NCBI RefSeq assembly: GCF_003351225.1
Contig: NZ_QQSY01000001.1
Coordinates: forward strand, 62,001 to 126,000
Direction: 5' to 3'
Origin: Dyella solisilvae
GTDB lineage: Bacteria; Pseudomonadota; Gammaproteobacteria; Xanthomonadales; Rhodanobacteraceae
DNA: 64,000 nucleotides
The notes under the pieces were generated by a model, which had not been told where the DNA came from, searched no databases, and saw only the letters and a list, made by a program, of their open reading frames with translations. Made by a program: the position numbers and the translations under genes. Position 1 is the stretch's first letter; the number at the start of each line of letters is the position of its first letter. Of this stretch, positions 44,776-54,845 are shown piece after piece.

Positions 44776-44964
44776 ATGTCCTTCCTGATTCACCTCGGCT
44801 CGCTTGTCTCCTTCATCGTGGTCCTCGCGTTCTGGACGTTGGTGGTTTACGCCACAGTGCAGCGCGTAGTGAATCTGCTGATCGACCGTAAGCGCCACGC
44901 TGATGCTGTTCGCGATCTTTGGAGCGAACGTCGGTCGCCTGTCGCCAACACGGGTGATTGCTGA
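44776..44964 (+). CDS. Small single-span membrane protein, 62 aa
   Basis: MSFLIHLGSLVSFIVVLAFW is followed by TLVVYATVQRVVNLLIDRKR: one long membrane helix, then a basic-acidic tail ending NTGDC. GGAG lies 10 nt upstream. Function unknown; the composition is typical of a real small membrane protein. Confidence 0.5.
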   Translation: MSFLIHLGSLVSFIVVLAFWTLVVYATVQRVVNLLIDRKRHADAVRDLWSERRSPVANTGDC

Positions 44965-45241
44965 GGTCGTTCGATCCAGCATGAATTGCCGGGGCTATCG
45001 ACCAGGCGCACTTCCAAGAAGCTCGGACTTCAAGCCCTCCAGGCAACACGCGAGGGCCGACTGTCAGGCGTGGGCTCCTTCGCCTGAACGAGCCACATGA
45101 GCGGCTGGCATGACGGCGACATGCCCCCATTTGCCATGCCTGCCTCGGGTCGCCAGCGGACATTGAAAGATTGGCTTCCCGACTGAGGCACAGCCCCTGG
45201 CTCAGATGCTTCTGCCTCATCCATTACACCACCACACGCAC

Positions 45242-45586
45242 ATGACCAGGAACATTGGCCCGTATCTCATTGGATCCGCTCTTGGATTGGTCGTCGGCTG
45301 TCTCATTGGATTCAGCGCGCCGCGAACAAGCCCGATGAAAGGCGTGGATCCGAGAGCGTTGGTAGGCTGGCCGGCGAGTGGCGCACCTTTCATCGTCGAG
45401 GAAATCGGCATCCGGACCCTTGCGATCGGCCAATGGCGAGTCGCCAGGGTCAAGGAAAACTCTGCCTGCAGCCCGGAGGGCCTGGCCGCCATCCTGGAAC
45501 GTGGGCCGCTGGCGAAATGTCAGGACGGGTCGTGGAAGCCGGAGGCGATCCTTGAGCCGCCCGAGAAATCTTCAAGCGAAGGCTGA
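45242..45586 (+). CDS. Membrane-anchored hypothetical protein, 114 aa
   Basis: Starts MTRNIGPYLIGSALGLVVGCLIGFSA, an N-terminal membrane anchor with a glycine-zipper-like pattern. The exported part contains two Cys (SACSPEG, LAKCQDG) that could form a disulphide. Not recognised. Confidence 0.5.
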   Translation: MTRNIGPYLIGSALGLVVGCLIGFSAPRTSPMKGVDPRALVGWPASGAPFIVEEIGIRTLAIGQWRVARVKENSACSPEGLAAILERGPLAKCQDGSWKPEAILEPPEKSSSEG

Positions 45587-45883
45587 CTTCCACTTTGCCG
45601 GGTGGTCCGCCCTATCCTCTTGCGCGACACGTACGGTACGCATCTTGAAGTACCGAAGGGCCGCAATCGCCAGACCACTCCAGGCCTCATGCCCAGTCTT
45701 GGCGCCGGTGTAGGGCCGGCGAACAGCGCTGATCAACTGCGTCCGCAAGCGAGCCGTCGACATCTCCTCCCGGCAACATGCGGGACCGACACAACCGTTG
45801 ATAAGGCCATCCAGCACGGCGCAGTGACAAGCCGGGCGCCGTTGCAAGGCAACTCGCCCGGCTTGTCGCGCATTCCGCATCGA
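45587..45883. other. Intergenic gap before minus-strand secreted protein
   Basis: About 300 bp with no supported gene and no clear regulatory element. Confidence 0.3.
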
Positions 45884-46501
45884 TCAGTTCGAATTGACCT
45901 GCACCCGCGTAGCCGTGACAACGCCCAGCACGGAGGGCCCTGCGGGACTGCCGCTCGGTGGATACGGCGTGATCGTCAAATTGCCGCTGTAGGTGTTGCC
46001 CGTGGCGTCGAGCTTGATGCTTTCCTGGATGTTCACCAGGCCAAGGAAGACCGTGCCGGTGCTGTCCCAGTTGATCGCCCAGTGGTTGAGCTTGTACGCC
46101 CGGGCGCCGCTCTGCTCCCACACGCCCATGCAGAAGCTTTGTGTGATGGGGGGCTTGCCCGAGTTCATGATCTCGGTGCCATCGGCGTGCCAGGTGGCGA
46201 AACCCTGGTCGAGTTGGACGCCGTCGGGAATGGTCTTATTGCCTTTGGCTGTGAACGTGAACATGTACAGGCCCGTGATGGGCTCAAGAGCCTGCAGCGG
46301 GTTGGTGCTGTTGGCCACAACTTGCGGCGAGGCGGCTGCTGCCTGGCTCGCCAGGGATTTCAGGGCGGCCGGCGGAAGTGACCAGTGCGTACTGCTCCAG
46401 GATTGGCCGTCGCCGTAGCCACAGGCTTCGGCTTTGGGGGTAACGGCGGCGGTCAGACCGATCGCGGCCAGCGCGATCGCGGCATGCAGGCGAGTGCTCA
46501 T
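45884..46501 (-). CDS. Secreted protein of unknown function, 205 aa
   Basis: Signal peptide MSTRLHAAIALAAIGLTAAVTPKAEA, with GAGGAGA upstream of the ATG. The mature part is beta-rich with Trp/Gly motifs (GLYMFTFTAKGNKTIPDGVQ, FATWHADGTEIMNSG, FCMGVWEQSGARAYKLNHWA, YSGNLTITPY), suggesting a lipocalin- or beta-barrel-like fold. Divergent from the large regulator at 46657, a possible regulator-target pair. Confidence 0.65.
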   Translation of the reverse strand: MSTRLHAAIALAAIGLTAAVTPKAEACGYGDGQSWSSTHWSLPPAALKSLASQAAAASPQVVANSTNPLQALEPITGLYMFTFTAKGNKTIPDGVQLDQGFATWHADGTEIMNSGKPPITQSFCMGVWEQSGARAYKLNHWAINWDSTGTVFLGLVNIQESIKLDATGNTYSGNLTITPYPPSGSPAGPSVLGVVTATRVQVNSN

Positions 46502-46656
46502 GGAAGTCTCCTCGTTGAGTCCAGGCTGCGGCTGCTGCCCGGCAGGTATAAGCTGTACTTCCAGGGGCGCAGAGTCTTGATGGATCGATGAGGGATTATC
46601 GAGATGGGGGTCGGCACGGAGCGCCATGACCAGGTCCGGAAAGGGTCAATTGGGGC

Positions 46657-49179
46657 ATGGGGAGCGCTAACCACTCGGCAAACCTGGAGGGCATTTCTGC
46701 GTTCGCATTTGCGGACGTGGTCGTCGACGTGCGGGCGCATCGGCTCACCTGTAGCGGACGTGAAACACCCGTGGAGCCGAAGGCGTTCGCCGTGCTCCTG
46801 GAGCTGCTGGCGCACCCGGGCCAGTTGCTCAGCCGCGACGACCTGCTGGATGCCGTGTGGGGTCACAGCTACGTCACGCCGTCCACACTCAGCCGCGTCA
46901 TCGCGCAGTTGCGACGCGCCATGGCGGACGACAGCGACCAGCCCCGCTATATCCAGACCGTGCATGGACTGGGCTACCGTTTCATAGCCCCCTTGGTTGG
47001 CCAATCAGTGGAGCCTGCGCCCACAGTGCGTTTTGCACCGCCGGCGCGGGCCCGCCTGCCGCAACGCTCGGACCCATTGATCGGCCGGGACGACGACCTC
47101 GACAAGCTCGGGCAGCTTTTGCGCGAATCCCGACTCGTGACGATCGTGGGCGCCGGCGGCATCGGCAAGACACAGGCTGCGATGGAAGTGGCAAGGCGGC
47201 ACAGCCAGGAGTTCACCGATGGCGTGTGGCTGCTTGATTGCACTCCCCAGGCCGATGGCGAGGGCTTCGCCCGATGGCTGGCCGGCCTGTTCGACATACG
47301 GATGTCCGGGGGCGTGGACGACCTGATGGCGCGCCTGGGTGAGCTGCTGCGCACACGCCGTGTGTTGCTGGTCTTTGACAATTGCGAACGGATCGCCGGC
47401 CCTGTCGGGGTGGCGGTCGAAGCGCTGCTGGCGGCCAGCGTGGAACCAAGGGTGCTGGTCACCAGCCAGCACCGCCTTAACTGTACGGGTGAGACGCTCT
47501 ACTGGCTGCCGCCACTGGCCGTGCCACCACCGGGTGAATGGGCAACGGAAGAGGACGTCACGCACCTGTCCCGCATTGCTGCAGTTCAGCTACTGCTGGC
47601 GCGCTCCCGCGCGTTTGCGTCGAGGTTTGCGCTGACGCCCACCAATGCGCCCGCTGTCGCCGAGATATGTCGTCGCCTGGACGGATTGCCCCTGGCGCTG
47701 GAAATCGCCGCGGCCCGACTTCGGCTACTCAGTGCGGAGCAGCTTCTCGAGCGCATGGACGTTCATTTGCTTGGACTGGCCGAGGCCAGCCCAAGCCGCC
47801 CTGCCCGTCACCAGACGCTTCATGCGCTGATCGAATGGAGCTTCGCGCTGCTGTCGGAACCTGAGCGTTCGCTGCTTGGCGGCCTCGGCGTGTTCGTTGG
47901 CGCGTGCACGCTGGGTGGCGCCAACGCGGTCGGGTTGGTCTTTGACCTCGACGACGAGCAGGTGATGGACGTGCTGGGCGGGCTGGTCGACAAATCCTTG
48001 TTGGTGGTGGACACCGCCACCCGTCCGCCCAGCTATCGATTGCTGGACAGCGTCAGGCTGTTCGCCTTGGGCAAGCTTGCCGAGAGCGGAGACGAGCCCG
48101 CCGTGCGGGATGCACACCTCGCTCATTTCGTGCGCCTTGCCAAACGCGTTGACGCAGAAATAAGGGGCGCTCGCGAGCAGCTATGGAGCGACCGCGTCCG
48201 CCGAGACTGGGCCAATCTGCGCTCCGCCTTCGACTATGCCCTCTCACGCCCCGATCGGGTCGAGCAAACCCTCGCCCTGATCGGCAATTTGTGCTGGTAC
48301 TTCCGCTTGTGCCCAAACTACGGCGAGTCTGCGCGCTGGCTCGACCAGGCTTTGAATGCAGCGGTAGCGCCAACGCGGGAGCGGGCAAAGGCCTTGGTCG
48401 CTTGCGGCATCATGCGGCATCAATCCCAGATGCATGATCGCGCCCAGACGTTGCTGCGCGAGGGTATCGCGCTGGCAGGCCAGCTGGAGGATCCTCGCCT
48501 GGCTGGCGCCGGCTTGGCGGTGCTGGCGTTCGAGCTGGCGACCTTCGGTGACATGGCGGGAGCGCAAGATTGCGCCGACTCTGCACAGGCCATCGCCGAC
48601 GCAGAGAATGATGCGTGGCTGCGCTCCATGACCTTGCTGGGCCGCGGCATCGCCTTCGCCCTGGACGATCAGCACCGCGAGGCGGAGGCCTGCCTTGGCG
48701 ATGCCTTTGATGCCGTGTGCGGGCCGGGCAATGGCAAGTATCAACAGGCCTATGTCCTGATCAACCGCGCGCTGCAGCGCCACTACCTGGACCAGCCGGT
48801 CGGCGCGGCGAAAGATTGGCTGATGTCCATCGATACCTTCGCTGAACTTGAAAACTGGCGCGGCATGGCCGGTTGTGTCGAGGGGACAGCCTATTTGCTG
48901 AGCGAGCGCGGCGACATGTCGAAAGCAGCGCGCTTTCTTGGCGCCGCGGCACGCGTGCGCGTGCTTACCGCCGGGCCGCTCATGCCGCAGTGGCGAAAGG
49001 CAAAGGCGGCGACCGAAAAAAAAGTGCTCGCCACCCTCGCGTCATCGTTTGAGTCGATGCGCGAGGTTGGCGCCACCACGGGCTTCGAGTACATCGTGGC
49101 GGAAGCCCGCGCAGTTCTGAGGGGACTGGCTATCGATCAAGCCCTGGGTGCTGATATGAGCAGTCCATTGGGGTCGTAA
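46657..49179 (+). CDS. Winged-helix/STAND-type ATPase transcriptional regulator
   Basis: An 840-aa cytoplasmic regulator. Residues about 15-112 form an OmpR/PhoB-type wHTH (FAVLLELLAHPGQLLSRDDL, TLSRVIAQLRRAM, TVHGLGYRF). Residues about 140-420 are a NB-ARC-like ATPase with Walker A GAGGIGKT (165-172), Walker B VLLVFDNCER and GLPLALEIAAARLRLL. The helical C-terminal part (about 500-800) is TPR-like. Such proteins switch on ATP and ligand binding. Its 3' end overlaps the convergent FAD oxidase gene by 43 bp. Confidence 0.88.
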   Translation: MGSANHSANLEGISAFAFADVVVDVRAHRLTCSGRETPVEPKAFAVLLELLAHPGQLLSRDDLLDAVWGHSYVTPSTLSRVIAQLRRAMADDSDQPRYIQTVHGLGYRFIAPLVGQSVEPAPTVRFAPPARARLPQRSDPLIGRDDDLDKLGQLLRESRLVTIVGAGGIGKTQAAMEVARRHSQEFTDGVWLLDCTPQADGEGFARWLAGLFDIRMSGGVDDLMARLGELLRTRRVLLVFDNCERIAGPVGVAVEALLAASVEPRVLVTSQHRLNCTGETLYWLPPLAVPPPGEWATEEDVTHLSRIAAVQLLLARSRAFASRFALTPTNAPAVAEICRRLDGLPLALEIAAARLRLLSAEQLLERMDVHLLGLAEASPSRPARHQTLHALIEWSFALLSEPERSLLGGLGVFVGACTLGGANAVGLVFDLDDEQVMDVLGGLVDKSLLVVDTATRPPSYRLLDSVRLFALGKLAESGDEPAVRDAHLAHFVRLAKRVDAEIRGAREQLWSDRVRRDWANLRSAFDYALSRPDRVEQTLALIGNLCWYFRLCPNYGESARWLDQALNAAVAPTRERAKALVACGIMRHQSQMHDRAQTLLREGIALAGQLEDPRLAGAGLAVLAFELATFGDMAGAQDCADSAQAIADAENDAWLRSMTLLGRGIAFALDDQHREAEACLGDAFDAVCGPGNGKYQQAYVLINRALQRHYLDQPVGAAKDWLMSIDTFAELENWRGMAGCVEGTAYLLSERGDMSKAARFLGAAARVRVLTAGPLMPQWRKAKAATEKKVLATLASSFESMREVGATTGFEYIVAEARAVLRGLAIDQALGADMSSPLGS

Positions 49180-50522
49180 TGCTTCCGCAGCTCGTCCAGT
49201 CGAGCACGCGTCGCCGAGCTGTGGCCGAGCGTGGCCAGGTCGGTCGCTTCGAACGTGAAGTTCGGCTGCATCCCGGTGCGGGCAAATGGCGCCAGCCCCG
49301 CGCGCAAGGCGCGCACCCACGCGCGAACAGCATCAAATCGTTCTGCGTTGGCAGTCCGCCCAATCACATTGATGAAGAAGGTCGCCTCCCGTTGGGAAAA
49401 CGCGGTCGACTGCGCAGGAATCGCAGCCACGGCGCCGCCGAGGTGATGGACGTGCACCTCGCTGAAAGGGTCCGCGGGAGCTATCGCGTGCGGCAGCAAG
49501 GACTCGATCAAGCCGTCGTCCAGCGCGTCAAATTGCGAGGTCGTCCAGTAGTAGTGATCGCCGGTAGGGGCGGTCGGATCAAAGGTCTGCTGCCACGCGG
49601 CGTAAGGCATCACACCCTCGTGACGCCCCAGCGGCTGCCCCCAGTCAGCCAGGGGCGCGCAAACGCGCTTGCCTGCCGTGGCCTCGCCACTCCAGCAATA
49701 GGCAAGCACGATCACTCGCCGGCCATGCACTTCAGGGGGAAGGAACGGAAGCGGCGGCGCCGTGGTGAAGACCAGCATCGCCGTGAGCTCATTCGAAACG
49801 CCCGATGTAACATCGCGAAAGACTCTCAACAGGCCGGCGGCGGCATCAATGGGATGGAAAACCACTCCCGCCAGCACTTCGCCAACGGCGTGAAGGCGGT
49901 AGGTGAAATGGGTGACCACGCCAAGTCCGCCTGCCCCGCCACGCAGGGCCCAGAAGAGATCGCCATTTTTCTGCTCGCTGGCCACGACGTCGCGTCCATC
50001 CGTCAACACGACGTCAGCCTCGATCAGGTTGTCGATGGCCAGTCCGCAACGACGCATGAGCCAGCCCACCCCGCCGCCCAACGTGTAGCCCCCGATGCCG
50101 GTGGTCGAGACGAACCCGCCGGTGGTCGCCAGGCCGTGCGGCTGGGTGGCCGCATCGACATCCCGCCACAACGCCCCGCCTTCCACCCGCACCGTGCGGG
50201 ACGCGGGGTCCACCTCGACCCGATTCATGAGGCCCAGGTCCAGCATCAGTGCGTCGTCTTGCGCGGCCAGCCCGGCCACGTTGTGGCCACCGCCACGCAC
50301 CGTCACCGGTATCTGCTCCCGGCTTGCAAACCGCACCACGGCGCGAACGTCCTCGGCGTCGGCGCACCGGGCTATGGCGAGCGGATGGCGGTCGATGGCT
50401 CCGTTCCACACCCGGCGGCGCTGCTCGTAGTCGGGATCGCCCTTCAACAGGAGGCGCCCCCGCAGGGTTTCGGCCAGAGCCTGCCAGGCGGGCGCGTGGT
50501 GGCGATCAGGTCCTGCGGACAT
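49137..50522 (-). CDS. FAD-linked (BBE-type) oxidoreductase
   Basis: A 461-aa berberine-bridge-enzyme-like flavoprotein. The FAD domain shows PVTVRGGGHNVAGLAAQDDAL (His for 8-alpha-histidyl FAD), GALWRDVDAATQPHGLATTGG and GIGGYTLGGGVGWLMRRCGL. The BBE motif near the C-terminus is YDPNGLLISAPRA. The start at MSAGPDRHH has GGAGG 6 nt upstream; a longer frame extends to 50915 but is not protein-like. Probable substrates are sugars or other alcohols. Confidence 0.9.
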   Translation of the reverse strand: MSAGPDRHHAPAWQALAETLRGRLLLKGDPDYEQRRRVWNGAIDRHPLAIARCADAEDVRAVVRFASREQIPVTVRGGGHNVAGLAAQDDALMLDLGLMNRVEVDPASRTVRVEGGALWRDVDAATQPHGLATTGGFVSTTGIGGYTLGGGVGWLMRRCGLAIDNLIEADVVLTDGRDVVASEQKNGDLFWALRGGAGGLGVVTHFTYRLHAVGEVLAGVVFHPIDAAAGLLRVFRDVTSGVSNELTAMLVFTTAPPLPFLPPEVHGRRVIVLAYCWSGEATAGKRVCAPLADWGQPLGRHEGVMPYAAWQQTFDPTAPTGDHYYWTTSQFDALDDGLIESLLPHAIAPADPFSEVHVHHLGGAVAAIPAQSTAFSQREATFFINVIGRTANAERFDAVRAWVRALRAGLAPFARTGMQPNFTFEATDLATLGHSSATRARLDELRKHYDPNGLLISAPRA

Positions 50523-50911
50523 GGACATCCTCCCGGGCGGCGAGATGTTGCAAATCCCCATGGAACGCAATCCCGGCCCGGGTACGAAGCTGGCCCCGAC
50601 CGCAAAGACAGGATAGACCTTTCGTCGAGAGCGGTTATGAGGGGCGTGTGCGGCTTTCGTGATGAGGGGGTCATGCCCCCGCGGGGTCTGCGCGTGATGC
50701 CGGAGTCCCGGGGATGCGCCGCAGTGCTTCCGGTCAAAAGCGCCCTGCCATGTGCCGCTGACAATGGCTGCCAGCGAGGCGTCATTCGAGTTGATCGGAA
50801 CTTCACGTTTGGTCGATGTCCGCGGCGGAGGCCGATATTGCATGACCGGAGCACCGCAGTGATTCGCTTGTTCAGAGGCAGGTGGGTGACAAGGTGGTCG
50901 CGACTCCCGAA

Positions 50912-52300
50912 TCAATCGTCTCCTTGACCCTTCACACCCTGGTCACGAGACGCCTCCCCTGCTTCGAGGCGGCTTAGCACGGTGCTTTCGGCATGGCTGC
51001 GCAAGCGGACTCGCTTCCTGCGATCGCCTTCATGAGCGACATCCTCCATCTCCGCCTTGGCAGTCCATTGGCCGCCGGGGCGCTCGACGCACTTGACACG
51101 AATGCGGTGGCCATCGACTTCGACCGAGTCAATCGAGCGCGTCAGCGCCTTGCCGCTCACCATGTGGTAACGCAAGCCGATGGTGGTTGTCTCGGCAAAG
51201 GATGCTTCAATCGCGCGCTCCAACATCACGGGCGAAGCGAGGATGCGAATGTGGGCGAAGCTTCGCCCTTTCTTGCCGACCCCGAAAAACTGGACGACGT
51301 CGTGGATTCCTTCCAGCGTACGAATCCGGTCCAGTCCGATAGAGAGATCTTCCGGTGACTGGTCATCGATATCGAACTCAATGACCGCGAGTTCCCGATG
51401 CGTCAGGGACGATGTGGATGCCAGCTGTTCTCGCGATACCAAGACGCGAACACAGTTGCTCAGCCCTGCAATGCTGCGGGATCCAAATCCGATGCCGGAC
51501 CTTTCGAGAACGTATGGGACAGACGGCGCGACCTGTCGATGACAAAGGTGGCGGACAATGGCGGCGCCGGTTGGGGTAACCCGTTCCCCCGGAAATCCGT
51601 CCTGGATCGTTGCGAACCCTTCCAGCAACAGCGCGGTCGCCGGCGCAGGAACAGGGAGTGGCCCGTGCGCCGAGTGCACACGTCCTTGTCCCAGCGGAAG
51701 CGGAGCCACGCTCCAGTCGGCATCCGCCAAAGCAATGAGCACAGAGGCCGCCACAATGTCGCAGATCGTATCGACGGCGCCGACCTCGTGAAAAGTCACT
51801 TCCTCCACCGCCACGCCATGGACTCTAGCCTCGGCCTCCGCCAGATGCTGGAATATGGACACCGCACGCTTTCTGATTGCATCGGACAAGGGAGCGTCTT
51901 GCAGTAGTTGGCGAATGTCCAGCCACCTGCGGTGTCCATGGCCGTCGCCGGATACAGCCACGCCTGAGACGCGCTGAGCGCGAAGCGGTCCGCTGAACGT
52001 CAGTGAGGCCGCTTCATTCGCCTCTCCTGCTCGATCAGAAGATTCAGCCGGGACGTATCGTTGCGACGAAGGCTCCGGCAGCCCCACCATGAAACGTCGA
52101 CCGACGAACGTGCCGTCGTTGTGCAGCTCCAGGCGACATTCGCCGTCAGGGCCCAAGTTGAGCCCACCGATAGCATGGCGCACGGGGTCTTCCCATTCGG
52201 GAAAAGCGTCAAGCAGCGCCGCGACGAACATGTCGCCGGCCATTCCGCCGAGCGGATCCAGGTGGATCCAAAGCCGACCGCGATGATCCGTTTCAGACAC
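50912..52300 (-). CDS. larC: LarC, nickel-pincer cofactor nickel chelatase
   Basis: LarC inserts Ni2+ into the dithiolated nicotinic-acid mononucleotide made by LarB and LarE. Family segments: WIHLDPLGGMAGDMFVAALL, GDGHGHRRWLDIRQLL (metal-binding His), HGVAVEEVTFHEVGAVDTI, PPLPVPAPATALLL-like and GERVTPTGAAIVRHL, then the C-terminal domain with EFDIDDQSPEDLS. The GTG at 52300 has AGAGG upstream; the GTG at 52324 is the alternative. Unlike the frameshifted lactobacillus larC1/larC2, it is a single frame. The Lys/Arg-rich tail after residue about 420 is extra. Confidence 0.9.
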   Translation of the reverse strand: MSETDHRGRLWIHLDPLGGMAGDMFVAALLDAFPEWEDPVRHAIGGLNLGPDGECRLELHNDGTFVGRRFMVGLPEPSSQRYVPAESSDRAGEANEAASLTFSGPLRAQRVSGVAVSGDGHGHRRWLDIRQLLQDAPLSDAIRKRAVSIFQHLAEAEARVHGVAVEEVTFHEVGAVDTICDIVAASVLIALADADWSVAPLPLGQGRVHSAHGPLPVPAPATALLLEGFATIQDGFPGERVTPTGAAIVRHLCHRQVAPSVPYVLERSGIGFGSRSIAGLSNCVRVLVSREQLASTSSLTHRELAVIEFDIDDQSPEDLSIGLDRIRTLEGIHDVVQFFGVGKKGRSFAHIRILASPVMLERAIEASFAETTTIGLRYHMVSGKALTRSIDSVEVDGHRIRVKCVERPGGQWTAKAEMEDVAHEGDRRKRVRLRSHAESTVLSRLEAGEASRDQGVKGQGDD

Positions 52301-52417
52301 TCGGCGATCCTCTGGCGATGTCACACGGCGGCCTTGGATGGGGCGCTTTCACTGCCTGGCGCCCGTTGCGCGACGATCGTGCGCTACGCCCATTGACCTC
52401 AAGCTTGGCTTTATCTG

Positions 52418-53524
52418 CTACTCGTCCGGGGCGTCCGGCAGCTTGATGTCCCTTGGCCGGGTTTCCGAGTGGAAGAAAGTGGCCTGGGCAACGACGGGTG
52501 CTGCGCGTTGTGTGATCGCAGCCATCTGCGCCGCGGACAACGGCGTGAACTCGCGGGCAATCTGCACGTTTTCTTCGAGTTGCGCGATGTTGTCGCAGCC
52601 GACGATGACGGTGCTGACGGGTAGCGAGAGAACGTAGTTCGTCGCGTCACGCATGTTCAGCGTGCCTGAACGTGTCGCGACACCTTCCCAGGATCGCCGC
52701 TGCACTTCGACAGGAGGCGGCATCCAGCTGGACAGGATGCGGCCACGTGCGGCGATCTTCATGCCGATGATCCCCATCTGTTTCTCGACAGCGACAGTGA
52801 GAAGGCGCTTGATGAAACTGTGGGGGCTCAGCGTGTCGGCTGCGTTAAGGGCAAGGATGCATGCGTCAAAGGGAAAGCGATTGATCAGTTCGACGATCGG
52901 GTCAGGTTGGTAGTGGGCCGCAAAACCAAGATGACGAACGACCTTCTCGTCGTGCATCTGCGTGAGGGCCTCCATCGCGCCGCCTTTGGAGAAGACGACG
53001 TTGACCTCCTCGGACACACCAATGTTGTGTAGCAGCCAGAGGTCGAGATGGTCCGTCTTCATGAGCTTGAGGGACTGTTCGATATCACGCATGGCGCCGT
53101 CACGGCTGCGCTCCCTGGTCTTGGTGCACAGGAACACCTCGTTGCGGCGATGTTCCATGACGCGACCAATGTATTGCTCACTCCACCGCTCGGGAGGTCC
53201 ATATCGAGGTGCGGTGTCGATGAAGTTGACGCCTAGGTCGAGCGCCCGCTCGATCAGCGGCACGGCAATGTCGAAGTTGTTCGGTTGTTCGATGGCGCTC
53301 TGGCCGCCGAGCGAGAAGATGCCGACCTTGAAACCTGTCTTTCCGAGATTTCGGGTGGGCATGGACTCCAGCGTCTTCGGATTGTCAGGCAGCGCTGGAA
53401 GTTGCTTCGCCGCGGCCTGACCTTCGAGGGCAAGTAGTCCTGCGGGCGAAAGAATGCCCGCGGCGATGGCGCCTCCGGTCTTGAGGAATCGTCGGCGATC
53501 AGGGAAAGACGGGCTGCGCTTCAT
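52418..53524 (-). CDS. Tat-exported aldo/keto reductase
   Basis: A 368-aa protein with twin-arginine signal PDRRRFLKTGGAIAAG. The AKR core follows: GTGGQS-like GIFSLGGQSAI, FIDTAPRYGPPERWSEQYIG (Asp/Tyr), VFLCTKTRERS (Lys) and DLWLLHNIG (His). C-terminal VSTVIVGCDNIAQLEENV is the NADPH-binding stretch. The ATG has GAGAGG upstream. It lies between larC and larE, but nothing ties it to nickel chemistry. Export of an NADPH enzyme by Tat is typical of folded, cofactor-loaded proteins. Confidence 0.88.
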   Translation of the reverse strand: MKRSPSFPDRRRFLKTGGAIAAGILSPAGLLALEGQAAAKQLPALPDNPKTLESMPTRNLGKTGFKVGIFSLGGQSAIEQPNNFDIAVPLIERALDLGVNFIDTAPRYGPPERWSEQYIGRVMEHRRNEVFLCTKTRERSRDGAMRDIEQSLKLMKTDHLDLWLLHNIGVSEEVNVVFSKGGAMEALTQMHDEKVVRHLGFAAHYQPDPIVELINRFPFDACILALNAADTLSPHSFIKRLLTVAVEKQMGIIGMKIAARGRILSSWMPPPVEVQRRSWEGVATRSGTLNMRDATNYVLSLPVSTVIVGCDNIAQLEENVQIAREFTPLSAAQMAAITQRAAPVVAQATFFHSETRPRDIKLPDAPDE

Positions 53525-54020
53525 GGGGGACCTCTCCACGTAAGTCGAAGAGAATGAGGCCCGCGATAAATTACTCTCCGGCCAACGCTGCAGCAATGCT
53601 CTGCAGAGCTGGGAGCGACGAAATGAAGCGCAACGAGCACTCAGGCCTCTTTTGCTGGCAGCGCTGGCAACACTTCGTGGCGAGCCTGCGGGCTGCCAGA
53701 ACTGCTCGATTGCCGCGACGAGACCGCGCCGAACTGCGACACGTCATCGACGAGGCATGCCATAACGATCTGAAACAGAACGTCGTCACCTGCGGCATAC
53801 GGACTGAGGTTTATGCTCGCTCGGCTAAATGGCGGCGCAGTACGCGGGTTGCGGTTGCGCTCCCTTAACTCAGCTACGTCCTGTTGGTTTGTTTCGCCGC
53901 GATCATGACCATCGGCGCACCGACACGACGAGGGTGACGGCGCAGCTGAGTGGCGAGGCGATAGTCCCGAACGATCGGAGACGGAAAGACGCCGCGCACC
54001 CTGCGCAGGAGGTCTCTGGA
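53525..54020. other. Gap upstream of larE; one doubtful small frame
   Basis: About 500 bp. A plus-strand frame at 53622-53868 (MKRNEHSGLFCWQRWQHFVA..., 82 aa, GGGAG upstream) is possible but Arg-rich and unsupported. The larE promoter should lie in the second half. Confidence 0.3.
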
Positions 54021-54845
54021 ATGCAGACCCATCAAGCCACCGGGAACGCCCAGGATCGTTTGGCGGCTGTTTTTTCTAACATGAGCGGGCCGCTCGCCGT
54101 TGCCGTGAGCGGCGGCGTGGACAGCGTCACGCTGGCCACTTTCGCCCACAGGTCGGCCGCGGATCGCGTCGAGATGTTTCATGCTGTCTCGCCGGCGGTA
54201 CCGGATGAGGCGACAGACCGCGTGCAGCAGCTTGCGAGGGATCAAGGCTGGCGCCTCCGAGTTGTGGACGCGGGCGAATTCAAGGACGAGAACTATCTGG
54301 CCAATCCGGTCGATCGCTGCTTCTATTGCAAGACCCATCTGTACGACTGCATCGCGCGCCACTGCAGCGCGCAGATACTTTCGGGCGCCAACCTGGACGA
54401 CCTTCGCGAATATCGGCCCGGGCTTGAGGCCGCCAAAGAGCATGCGGTCCGTCACCCTTATCTTGAGGCAGGCATCGACAAGAAGACGGTGCGCTTGCTC
54501 GCGCATGAACTCGGCCTTGGCGCCATTTCCGAGTTGCCAGCTGCGCCCTGCCTCTCCAGTCGGGTCGAGACGGGCATTGCCATCCGGCCCGAAGTGCTCA
54601 AGGCAATCTATGCGGTTGAGCGAAGCATTGCGAGGGAATTTCCCGCCGGAGTCGTTCGTTGCCGCGTGCGTGCGAATCGTGTCGTGATCGAGCTTGATCC
54701 TGGCACCCTGGCAGGGATGGACGTCGAGCACAAAGATGAGGTGCGCGCTGTGGCCGATCGCGCCTTCGCCGGCATTGCGTCCACGGTCGATCTCTCGTTC
54801 GCGCCCTATCGCAATGGCAGCGCGTTCCTGCATTCGCACGCATGA
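54021..54845 (+). CDS. larE: LarE, ATP-dependent sacrificial sulfur transferase
   Basis: A 274-aa PP-loop enzyme that donates sulfur to the pyridinium bis-carboxylate precursor of the nickel-pincer cofactor. The PP-loop is VAVSGGVDSVTLATF (SGGVDS at 30-35). C177 in APCLSSRVETG corresponds to the sacrificial cysteine of LarE, and CFYCKTHLYDC lies at about 100-110. AGGAGG precedes the ATG. Its stop overlaps larB by 4 bp. Confidence 0.92.
   Translation: MQTHQATGNAQDRLAAVFSNMSGPLAVAVSGGVDSVTLATFAHRSAADRVEMFHAVSPAVPDEATDRVQQLARDQGWRLRVVDAGEFKDENYLANPVDRCFYCKTHLYDCIARHCSAQILSGANLDDLREYRPGLEAAKEHAVRHPYLEAGIDKKTVRLLAHELGLGAISELPAAPCLSSRVETGIAIRPEVLKAIYAVERSIAREFPAGVVRCRVRANRVVIELDPGTLAGMDVEHKDEVRAVADRAFAGIASTVDLSFAPYRNGSAFLHSHA

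Noticed and set aside
49179-50927. 582-codon plus-strand frame
   Set aside because: It is antisense to the FAD-linked oxidase, which has clear motifs; the plus-strand translation is Arg/Gly/His-rich with no domain.
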